DNA of 64,000 nt from Hyaloperonospora brassicae (taxonomy: Eukaryota; Oomycota; Peronosporomycetes; Peronosporales; Peronosporaceae), in contig CANTFL010000030.1 of NCBI GenBank assembly GCA_947650285.1, positions 1 through 64,000 on the forward strand. The letters run 5' to 3'. The notes under the pieces were generated by a model. It was not told the DNA's origin, did no database searches, and saw only the letters and a list, made by a program, of their open reading frames with translations. Positions 21,472-31,722 of this stretch are shown one piece after another (position 1 is the first letter of the stretch; the number at the start of each line of letters is the position of its first letter). The position numbers and the translations under genes are program-made.

Positions 21472-24400
21472 CTCCCTCTCGCCTCGTTAGCTGCGGCACC
21501 TTGGATCCCAAGTCGATCGCGAAGATATTCAAATTGTACAGCAGCGACCGGCTTGGTCATCATGTCCGCCAGCATATCTTGCGTCGAGCAATACTCCAAA
21601 ACGACTTCACCCAATTCCACCTTCTCACGCACAAAATGGTAGCGTATGTCAATGTGCTTTGTTCTCTTGTGGAACTCCGGGTTCTTAGCGAGAGCGATTG
21701 ATCCTTGGTTGTCTTCATACATCTTGATCGCTTCGTCGCTTGTCATCTCACCAAGTTCCCCCAAAAACACCTTGAGCCATACGGCTTCTTTGGTTGCTTC
21801 GGAAAGCGCCATGTATTCTGCTTCCGTAGACGATAGCGCGACCGTCCGTTGTTTCTGGCTTTTCCAGCTGATGCATCCTCCGTTCATCATGAACACATAG
21901 CCGCTTGTACTTCGTCTTGACTCAATGTCGCCGGCCCAGTCTGCGTCGGTGTACCCGCAGATACGGCTTCCTTCTTCACGTGTAAACTCAAGACCATGAT
22001 TTGGCGTAGCTTGCAGGTATCTCAGCACACGCTTCAGAGCTTGCCAGTGGGTAGGGCATGGGTCGGACGAAAACTGGGATAATGATCCCACTGCAGCAGC
22101 TAGATCCGGACGTGTGGCGACCATGAGATACATGATGCCTCCGACAGCACTTCGGTATGGCACGTTGCACATGGTGTCTTCGTGCTTGCATTCTTGGTCA
22201 CACATCTTCTTGGTGAGTTTCAGACCGGGATCTTGAGGCGTCTTCACTGGCTTGCTGTTATCCATTCCGAACTTGGTCAACACGGACTTGAGAAACTTGG
22301 ATTGTCGCACAGTCACTATTCCAGTTTTGCGGTCGTTCTTGATCTCCATGCCGAGAAAGTAATCGAGCTCACCGAGATCCGTCATTTCGAAACGTGTGTT
22401 CAGCGCCATCTTGGTTGACTTGAGAAGTTCGTTGTTGCTGCTGGCAAGGATAAGATCGTCAACGTAGAGCACCACGAGAATCATGTCTTGGTCGTCTCGC
22501 TTGATGTAGATGCAGTGGTCCGATTCGCACTTCTTGAACCCCATCTTGATCATGAACCCATCGATAGTTTGATTCCACATGCGTGGCGATTGCTTCAAGC
22601 CGTAGAGCGATCTCTTCAGCTTGCACACATGGTCCGGCTGTTTTTCATCCAGGTATCCGTCCGGCTGGTGCATGTAAATGTCTTCGTCGAGGGAGCCGTT
22701 AAGAAACGCTGTTTTGACGTCCATCTGATGTAGCATGAGGCCGTACTTGGCCGCCATGCTGAGCACCACACGAATCGAGGTGAACTTGGCCACTGGTGCG
22801 AAAGTTTCTTCATAATCAACCCCGAATTTCTGTGAGAATCCTTTGGCCACCAGTCTTGCCTTGAAACGTTCAACTTCGCCAGCTTGATTTTCCTTGACGC
22901 GAAACACCCATCGGCACCCGATGGCTTTGCGACCTTTTGGAAGAGGCACGATCTCCCACGTGTCGTTTCTCTGAAGCGAGTCGAACTCCGAGTCACACGC
23001 TTCTTTCCACTTGCCGGAGTCGCTTGATTCCATCGCCGACTTGAATGTAGTCGGCATTTCCCCCACTGAATCAACGATGTAGGCTGCTTCAAAATCCATC
23101 GCAGTCGCTGACACATGCTCAAGCGACGAACCTTTGTACGTTCTTCGCTTGGGGCTTGGAATGACGGTAGCTTTCTCAAGCGATTGAGTGCGCGTGTGTC
23201 TCTTGTTGTTGTTCTTCGAAGGCCTGGTGCCTTGTTCGTCATCGTCGCTTGAGTCCATGTCAATGTCAGTTTTACCTTCTTCTTTTTCTTCGTCCTCGTC
23301 TTGATCCTCAAATTCAACGACACTTGACTCAGCGTTGTAGTTGCGCGGACCTTCATCGAACTTGTCTTCCATGAACGTGGCATCGCGACTGATCTTGATC
23401 GCTCCGGTTGACACTTCCTCGAATCGATATGACTTCTGATGTTCGGCGTACCCCAGGAAACGACAGAGTGACGCCTTGGAGTCTAACTTCGCGCGTTTGT
23501 CTAGAGGCACTCGAACATACGCGTGGCATCCAAACACTTTAAGATTCGCCAGAATCGGCTTCTTCATCGTCCACACTTGATATGGTGACTTGTCTTGGTG
23601 GATGGCACGTGTTGGACAGCGGTTTCGAAGAAACATCGCCGTCATCACTGCTTCACCCCAGTAGCTCTTTCCCAGTCCAGCATGTTCCATCATGCAGCGC
23701 GCACACTCGATCAGCGTGCGATTCATTCTCTCAGCTACTCCGTTGAGCTGAGGAGTATAGGGGGTGTGAACTTTTGTTGTATCCCCCTTTCCGTGCAGAA
23801 TCGTGCCAACTTGTTGGACTTGTACTCACCCCCATTGTCGCTTTGAAGGTACTTCACGCGCTTTCCGGTTTGTGTTTCGGCCATCGCAGCGTATTCCATG
23901 AACTTCGCCGCAACTTCAGATTTGCTCTTGAGCAGGTACACGACACAGTATCTTGACTTGTCGTCGATGAATGTCACGAAGTACCGCTTTCCACCGAAAG
24001 TTGCCATCGACATGGGTCCGCATACGTCGCTGTGAATCACTTCGAGCAGTTTGGAGGTGCGAGCTGTAGTGTTCGATTGGAAGCGCATTCGAGTCTGTTT
24101 TCCCAGAGCGCAACCTTCACACACGTCCCACTTCTTAACCGAAGATATGTCGATGCCAATTCCAATGTTCTTCGTCACGATGCGATTGAGTCCATCGTGA
24201 CCTATGTGGCCAAGCCGAAGGTGCCAGAGGTACGACTTGGTGTCCCCTTGACATCCCGACGACTTGGCTGCATTTGCTTGTTCCGGCATTACTGGAGTCA
24301 TTTGCAGCTTGAACAGTCCTTTACCTTCACGGGCACCAATTTTCCACTTGGTCCCTTTCGCTTCTCCATAGCACCCATCCTTTGTGAACGTTACTGGGCC

Positions 24401-25570
24401 GACATCCTTGGTGAAGCGGCCGACTGAGAACAGGTTTCTGGATAACTTTGGGATGTGCCACACGTTTGTGAGCACACCTTTCTTCATCCCTTGGGGTGTC
24501 TTCATCGACATGACAATGTCGCCACTGCCGATTGCTTGGACGATTCCATCATCCGCGAGATGGACATCCACAGTGTTAAACACCTTGTAGTTCCGCATGA
24601 ACTTATTGGAGCACGTCATGTGCTGCGTCGCCCCGGAGTCGACTAGCCAGATGTCGCTTGATTTCGCAGATGTCGTTTCACCGATCGAGAAGAGGTAGTC
24701 GCCCGAGTCTTCTTCTTGAGCCACGTATGCACGTTGTGATCGATAACGGTCGTCGCTGTCCTTAGCGCGCTGTGGCCGGTGTCTCTCCGTGTTTTCTTGG
24801 ATGCGCGAGGGGCACTCCGCCATCCAGTGACCAATTTTCCCGCAGTTGTGGCACGGCCAGGTCTTCTTCGCTGGTCGCCCTTTGCGTTGATTGTCCCTTG
24901 TGATGAACGCTTGGCCTTGCGAAGCTTCGTCACCTTTACTTCCTTGCTCTTTCCGCTTCATTTCTTCATGAAGCAGTCGAGACGTCACGAGCTCCCAGCT
25001 AAGAGTGTCTGAGCGCGACTCCAAAGCTGTGATCAAGAATTGATACGAGTCACTCAGGCTGCCGAGAAGTGTGATCACCAGATCGTCCTCGCAAACCGGG
25101 GCCCCCACCGCTTCTAGCTGTTCCGCCAACGTCTTGAGCTTGTTGATGTGTTCGAGCACATCGTCGCCTTCTTCCATCATCGTCGTGAAGAAGCGACGTC
25201 GCAAGAAGAGCTTGTTGGCAAGACTCTTCTTCTCGAAGTGGTCTTCCAACCTTGACCATGCGTCGTATGCACCACTTGCCGACCGGACCAACGGTAGCTG
25301 GGAATCTTCCATGGCTAGACAAATCACTGCCATCGCCTTCCTTGACTTCCTCTTGTACGCCGCTTGGTCCAACTGAGTCACGCACTGTTCCGCCTTGATC
25401 TCGCCGCTGACAACCTCCCACAGGTCCCGTTCCTCCAGCACCATCTGCATCTTGAACTTCCAGGCGTGGAAGTTAGTTCCATCGAACTTGGAGATGCGGA
25501 GGGAGGAGGCGTCCATGGCAGCGAGGCTTGAATCGTTGGCGGTCGCAGAGCTTAACGAACTTGGGCTCAT
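21360..25570 (-). pseudogene. A3 copia gag-pol, one frameshift in integrase
   Basis: Nearly identical to A2 from gag to RNase H, but split in two frames (about 23735-25570 and 21360-23726). The break is in a homopolymer: five G at about 23760-23764 where A2 has six (17456-17461). The lesion falls in integrase between the second D and the catalytic E. Upstream gag, protease and half of integrase, and downstream RT and RNase H, are all open. With identical LTRs and one homopolymer lesion, it is either freshly inactivated or a sequencing error. Confidence 0.93.
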
Positions 25571-25574
25571 AACC
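25561..25574 (-). other. Primer-binding site of A3
   Basis: GGTTATGAGCCCAA abutting the LTR on the minus strand; the polyprotein ATG is at 25568-25570 inside it. Confidence 0.85.
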
Positions 25575-25886
25575 TGAAGAACTTTAGACTTCTTTGTCCG
25601 GGTGCAAAACACAAAGTGAATATATATTTATAATAGGTACTTAGTTCGCAACTTTGAATACTACCTCTAAGCCTATTATTCGCAGTGACGTCATCTAGTG
25701 ACGTCACCCACTGACGTCATCCAGTGACGTCACCCACTGACGTCATCCAATGACGTCATTTCCTGACTTCGCCCTTACTGGTACATACCGGTACCAACCG
25801 GTATATCGAGGCTTGGTCTTCCGCTTGTTTCCACACTTGACGCAGCTTGACGAGGTGTCTTCTTCACAGCCGCCGTCTGTCCAACA
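25575..25886 (-). repeat. A3 5' LTR with promoter
   Basis: 312 bp, apparently identical to the 3' LTR. It carries six TGACGTCA sites (25685-25758), then the TATA stretch on the minus strand, then the primer-binding site. Confidence 0.95.
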
Positions 25887-28800
25887 GGTGCGACTCAAAG
25901 TCATTCGGCGCACTTGCTTCTTCCAATCCGGCTCCACTGCGAGCAGGACGTGTCCGCTGATCGACTTGTTCACGGCTGTTCGAACGACTCTTGCGCTTGC
26001 CAGTTTGCTTGAACTACATGGTGCAAGGCTCACCACTGATGTTAATCGAGTCAAAGTCCAACGCAGTGTCACCAACAGCTTCTTGCGGCAGTGTCGCTGA
26101 GAATCCGAATGTTGATTTATCGAAGGTGACATCACGAGATATCATCACTTGATCTGCTTCAATGTCGTAAATGCGGTATGCCTTCGACACTTCTTCGTAA
26201 CCCATGAACTGTCCTTCTCGAGCCTTCGGATCCCATTTCGATCGTTTTTCCTTTGGGGTCAACACGAACGCTCGGCAGCCAAAAACTCGCATGTGCTTCA
26301 CACTTGGCCGCAATCCGTTGATGATCTCGAACGGAGTTTGGTCTTGGTGCTTGGACGACGGCAGGCGATTCTTGATGTAGATCGCCGTCATTGCTGCCTC
26401 GGCCCAAAAACACTTGTCCAGTTTGGTGTAGTGAAGCATGATGCGGCCGATTGTCACGATGGTCCGAATCACCCGTTCCGCTGTGCCATTAGTCTGGTGC
26501 GCATATGGAGCATTGACCTGCTGCTCGATTCCTTGATCATCATAGAATGCCTTGAGCGAAGTCGTCGCAAACTCACGTGCACCATCGTGTAAAAACAAAC
26601 TCGACCGTGCAATCAAACTGAATCTGGATCGCCACGATGTACTTCTTGATGCACGTTTCACTGTCGGACTTGGCGCGCAGACTGAAGCCCTTCACGCATC
26701 CGCTGCCTTCATCGACGATCAGCAGCAAGTACTTGCTCCCACCAAGTGAGTCGACTTCCATCGGGCCACACGTGTCGATGTGCAGAAGATCAAACGGATC
26801 ATAATGACGCTTGGTCGGGTTGCTTGGAAACGGTCGCTGCACCATTTTCCTTCTTGACACCCTCGACACATGCTTGATCCGCTTGATCTTGGTGGCATCT
26901 TGGCATCCTTGATCATGTCTTTGGAGATCATTCTGCATAGGACCTCAGTTCGTGCGTGGCCCATACGCGCATGAAGAAGGTCTTCGCCTCTTGATCGCGA
27001 TGTAGCGTTCAACGATCGCTGCAGTGTACGAAGCCAGTAGAGTCCGTCTGCAAGATCCGCCATCGCTATCATTTGCTCGGAGTATTTGTGCGAAATCTTC
27101 ATTTCAGCACCATCGAATAGCACTTGAAACTTGCCGCTTTTGTTAATCTGCGGAATTGACAGCAGATTCTTGCTCATGCTTGGGACGTAGAGCGCGTTCT
27201 TGATCTCGATCTCGCGCTCTTCACTGTTTAGAAGGACCACGTTTTCGACGATAGTCCCCACACCTTTGATCCCAGCTTTGTTGCCATCCGCGACCAACAC
27301 TTCGCCTTCATTGCGCTCGTCCAGAACTTCGAACTTGTTCTTGTCATGGCAGATGTGATGCGTCGCACCACTGTCAATCGCCCAAATCCCAGATGTGTTC
27401 TTGATTGTTAAATGTCCGCATTCTAGTGAAACAGAAAACGCTACTCGATCGTAGTCGCTGTTGTTGTTGCTGTTGTAACCTTGCCACTCGACTTGATTCG
27501 CTCCGCGTCCACGAGCATGCGCGAATGCCGAGAGTCGCCATCATGTCTTTTTGGCGTCGTCCTGGTAGTCCCTTCGTCATGATGTCTGCCAGCATAGTCG
27601 CCGTCTCGCAATATTAGAGCTTCACTTCTCCACGCTTGGCCTCGTCACGGATGTGATGGTACTTGATGTCGATGTGCTTGGCTCGACCATGGTTCACCGG
27701 ATTCTTCGTCATCTTGATGCAGGACTGGTTGTCTTCCATGATCTTGAGCTCGGGCTCGGAGTTGTCCGCTGCGGCATCCACAATTTCGCGTAGCAAACGA
27801 TGCACCCACTTTCTTTCTTGAATCGCCAGACCTAGAGCGATGTACTCGGCTTCACTTGTTGACAGTGACACACTTGACTGCTTCTTGCTGCCCCTACTCT
27901 AGTGAGCTGAGGCAGCAAGAAGCAGTCGAGTGTGTCACTGTCAACAAGTGAAGCCCACTCCGGGCGTATCCCGAAGTAGACTTGCGATCTGCATGGTTGC
28001 GGGCCCAGTCTGCATCCGAGCAGCCGCAGGAGTCCACCTTGTCGCCGGGTTGAAGCAGATGCCATGCGATTTGGTTCCTCACAAGTATCGAGGAATACGC
28101 TTGACCGCTGTCCAGTTCTCGACTTGGGGTTTCTCCATGAAGCGCGAAACGTAGCTCACAGCAGAAGCAATGTCCGGTCGTGTCGCGGTCATCAAGTGCA
28201 TTATGACACCCACTGCTTCACAAAACGGAGCGTCGATCGTGGTCACTTCGTTACTTGGTGTGAGTCGAGAGCTGATGTTCGTTGGGATGATGACAGCTTT
28301 GTAATCGGTCATGTCGAACCGCTTGAGGACATCGTCCACATAGCGTCGCTGGCACATCTTCACACTCTTGTCATCATTGTTCACCATCTCGATACCCAGC
28401 ACAAACACGCACTTGCCGCTGTCAGTCATCTCGAAGCGCGTCTTCAAGTCGCTCTTGGTGCGCGCAATCATTTCGGTCGAGCTGCAAGTCACCAACACAT
28501 CATCGACGTAGACCAGCCATAGCACGCGCTCACCGTTTGCAATCTTGAGATAAAGAAACGGGTCAAATTCGGACACTTGAAATCCGATGGAGCAGACGAA
28601 CTCATGGAAAGTCTCGTTCCATACCCGTGGAGCTTGTTTCAGTCTGTAGATTGCTTTTACCAGTTCGAAGCAATCAAAGTCTCCATTGACTTCGACACCT
28701 TCTGGGACCGCGCAAAACACTTGTTCTTTCATTTCACCGCACAGGAAAGCTGTCACCACGTCCAGTTGCTCCAGTGTCCAGTCAAAGTACTTCGTGATCG

Positions 28801-29863
28801 CGATCACCATGCGGAGCGTCACGTACTTGACAACTGGCGAGACGTCTCCGTGAAGTCGATGCCATATATTTGCTTGAACCCTTTTGCGACGAGACGCGCC
28901 TTGTACTTCTCGATCGATCCATCAGCTTTGCGCTTGATCTTAAATACCCATTTGATGCCGATGGTGTGCTGTCCAGCTGGAAGCTTGGTCGCTCGAAACA
29001 CGCCACGTAGCTTCATTGAGTCCAACTCGGCGCAAATCGCCTTGCGCCAATGAACTTGATCTGGACCACCAACCGCGTCTTGAAACGTTGTTGGCTCGGA
29101 CAAGTCAGTGCCTTCGACTGCATTGGCACTTGCTTGCCAAAAGACTTGAGGAGAGTCGTCATCTTCATCTCCGTCACCGCCTTTGCGCTCTTCGTCCAGA
29201 TTGGCTCGAGTTCTTGAACGCCGTTCAGCTTGGTGCGACTCAAAGTCATTCGGCGCACTTGCTTCTTCCAATCCGGCTCCACTGCGAGCAGGACGTGTCC
29301 GCTGATCGACTTGTTCACGGCTGTTCGAACGACTCTTGCGCTTGCCAGTTTGCTTGAACTACATGGTGCAAGGCTCACCACTGATGTTAATCGAGTCAAA
29401 GTCCAACGCAGTGTCACCAACAGCTTCTTGCGGCAGTGTCGCTGAGAATCCGAATGTTGATTTATCGAAGGTGACATCACGAGATATCATCACTTGATCT
29501 GCTTCAATGTCGTAAATGCGGTATGCCTTCGACACTTCTTCGTAACCCATGAACTGTCCTTCTCGAGCCTTCGGATCCCATTTCGATCGTTTTTCCTTTG
29601 GGGTCAACACGAACGCTCGGCAGCCAAAAACTCGCATGTGCTTCACACTTGGCCGCAATCCGTTGATGATCTCGAACGGAGTTTGGTCTTGGTGCTTGGA
29701 CGACGGCAGGCGATTCTTGATGTAGATCGCCGTCATTGCTGCCTCGGCCCAAAAACACTTGTGCAGTTTGGTGTAGTGAAGCATGATGCGGCCGATTGTC
29801 ACGATGGTCCGAATCACCCGTTCCGCTGTGCCATTAGTCTGGTGCGCATATGGAGCATTGACG
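25887..29863 (-). mobile_element. C array, segment 5: more than one complete pol unit
   Basis: The longest uninterrupted piece of the array. In plus order: linker end and integrase (25887-26938), protease (about 26720-27370), junction and RNase H tail (about 27405-27640), RNase H with hairpin (27640-28080), RT (28079-28822, YVDDVLVTC), RT start and linker (28819-29360), then integrase again (29359-29863). The linker/integrase sequence at 25887 recurs at 29232, giving a period of 3,345 bp. Several frames are open for 150-250 codons but none spans a unit; neither gag, CCHC knuckle nor LTR occurs. It ends abruptly inside integrase at the border with element D. Confidence 0.92.
27849..27954. repeat. 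Hairpin: 44-bp inverted duplication in C-unit RNase H, second copy
   Basis: Arms 27849-27892 and 27911-27954 with an 18-base loop and a single mismatch. It is the same structure at the same position as at 19802-19907, so the inverted duplication predates amplification of the C unit. Confidence 0.92.
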
Positions 29864-29865
29864 TC

Positions 29866-30699
29866 ATGGGATCGCCATATCGTCCCTTTGAGCCGTCTTC
29901 CCTTCCTGCACCTCCGGCGACCCTGGGTGGGTTCAGCTCCGACATTATGGCCCCTAGTGAGTCTCGTACAGGGTCTGCTCCAATTGCGGGCGTCACCGGC
30001 TTCGTTCCGCGAGTTTTTGCCGACGACGTTCGTCTTACGTTGGCTACGATCTCTTATTTGTGGGATCGAGAGGCTACCTTCTGCAGCCAAACCGATACAA
30101 TTCATGCGCTTCAGCAGTCATACCGAGATGCGGTCGCCCGGGGGGATCGCTTGCAAGACGAGATTGATTCTCTGTACAGAGCGGCCGCACCTTTCGTCTC
30201 TTTGGTCCAGCGTCGATATGATTTGATGCAAGGCCGCTACGTCGACGCAGTACATTCTCTGAGCGATTGTAAACGAGCTCTGCGGACACATCGAGACCGA
30301 TCGGCGCAGATTCTCCGGCTACGCGCTTTGTTACGTGCCAACGATGAGGATCAAGGCAGCTTGGAACGACAGGTGAAAACTTTGAGGGCTCAAATCATTT
30401 CGCTCCAAGCCGAAATCGATTCTCTCCGACAGCAGCGTGACCAGTTGACCACCGACAGGTCTTTCCTTCACATAGATGTTTTGCACTTGAAGGAGGAATT
30501 GGATCGGTCTCAGGCGGAGATCGCAAAGGGACTGGCTTCAATTAGCGGTCTCGTGCAACGAGTGGATGGCTTGACTCCTCTGAAGGGTCAGTTGGCACTT
30601 TCGCAGATGGAAAACGCCAACCTCCGTCGTCAGCTGCGGAACACCTCACGGTGCACGACCAGCTACAGGTGGCGGAGCACGATCGGGATCGGGCCATAG
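29866..30699 (+). CDS. Plus-strand coiled-coil ORF antisense to gypsy element D
   Basis: 277 codons from ATG 29866, starting at the border with the C array. I do not recognise a family. The N-terminus is Pro/Ser-rich; residues from about 80 onward have strong heptad-like composition (repeats of LRAQIISLQAEIDSLRQQRD type) and predict a long coiled coil. It lies on the strand opposite to the gypsy pol, where the integrase would be expected. A frameshift near 30640 ends this frame; after it, in another frame, the text goes on as coiled coil (AEHLTVHDQLQVAEHDRDRA). Its GATC-rich composition matches element D. It could be a structural ORF of element D or the gag of another element. Confidence 0.6.
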   Translation: MGSPYRPFEPSSLPAPPATLGGFSSDIMAPSESRTGSAPIAGVTGFVPRVFADDVRLTLATISYLWDREATFCSQTDTIHALQQSYRDAVARGDRLQDEIDSLYRAAAPFVSLVQRRYDLMQGRYVDAVHSLSDCKRALRTHRDRSAQILRLRALLRANDEDQGSLERQVKTLRAQIISLQAEIDSLRQQRDQLTTDRSFLHIDVLHLKEELDRSQAEIAKGLASISGLVQRVDGLTPLKGQLALSQMENANLRRQLRNTSRCTTSYRWRSTIGIGP

Positions 30700-31722
30700 C
30701 AGAACACCGTGCTCTCCTCGACACCCTGAACAGTGCTATACTCGGGTCCCGGTCGTCTGCGCTGACCGTTTGACCGACGCCCAAAAGTGCTACTCCGGCC
30801 GGATCGCCACCTGTTTCCGCTACCCAGAGATCGAGATCGCTTGCCCGTAGGTCCAGATCGAGATCGTCTGGCCCGCCTACCAAGCGTCAGCGCGTTCGAC
30901 CACGGTCACGATTCAGATATTCTTCTACCACCCGTGTGGCCTCCCGGCTATTGTCGGTGAATCCCTCGATATCTTCCAAGAAACTCCCCAGATCGGCCCC
31001 ACCCAAGCCTTCACCCAATTCTTCTTCTTCGCCGCCCTCGTCCACGTCTTCTAGGACTGGATCGGGAAGTGGGGAGCCAACCGAGTCAGACTCTAGCTCG
31101 GGAGATTTGACCCGTTCCGTGTTGTCCCGCTCGAGATCGACCGCTCGTCGTCAGCCTAGATCGGATGCCCGATCTTCGACTTTAGACTCCTCTCCGGCTG
31201 CCCAGGTCGCTTCCGCTTTTATAGCTGCCGAGCTACCGCATCAGCTCAAGCACTGTCGCGGTCGCTCTCTCCAGACGCTCCGGAACCTCGTTATCTTTCG
31301 TACCCGTCCTCTCCGGTCGCGGCTGCCTCCGTAATTGAAATTAAAGATGATGGAGATGTGGAAGATGTGGAGGTGTCGCCGACAGGGGAAACACACAGCT
31401 AGACTGGCTCCGCTAGTCCGCCTCCGGGGTCTACTGCGCTTTCGGATCGCCATTTGTCCGATAGCGACAACAGCATCACCCTTCCGACGCGCCAAGTGGC
31501 AAACCGAGTCATCTCCTCCGTTTATTTCGACCATCTTCCGCCACTCCAGCAGCCACGGGATCGGTGGATTCCCAATTATCTGGCGCCTTCCCGACGGGTA
31601 GCTTCCGAGATCACTCCATGGTCAGTTTCGCGGATCGCGATGGTTTGCGTGAGTACCATGACCATTGAGCTGCTGTTTCACAAGTCTTGCCGATCTTCTT
31701 CAGCTACAACAATTCTTCCCTT
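30640..31722 (+). pseudogene. Continuation of the plus-strand ORF, Ser/Arg-rich, broken
   Basis: After the frameshift at about 30640 and a TGA near 30770, protein-like text continues in shifted frames: an SR-rich stretch (RSRSLARRSRSRSSG region, about 30830-30880), a Ser/Pro-rich stretch (30936-31334), and a last open piece (31454-31726) that ends just before the RNase H stop of the gypsy pol. This looks like one decayed reading frame of about 600 codons. No domain is recognised. Confidence 0.45.

Larger units (their letters stand above)
21160..25886 (-). mobile_element. Ty1/copia retrotransposon A3, complete but frameshifted
   Basis: 4,727-bp element with 312-bp LTRs (21160-21471 and 25575-25886) and a GGTGC target duplication (21155-21159 and 25887-25891). 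I find no difference between its two LTRs, which implies very recent insertion. The TGACGTCA array is rearranged relative to A2 (repeated 26-bp units) but still has six sites. A one-base loss in a G-run splits the polyprotein. Confidence 0.96.

Noticed and set aside
29494..29865. Plus-strand frame joined upstream of the coiled-coil ORF
   Set aside because: It is antisense to C-unit integrase and occurs, without the coiled-coil part, at 1331-1774, 8174-8617 and 26149-26592. The frame continuity across the junction is accidental; the ORF is taken to start at 29866.
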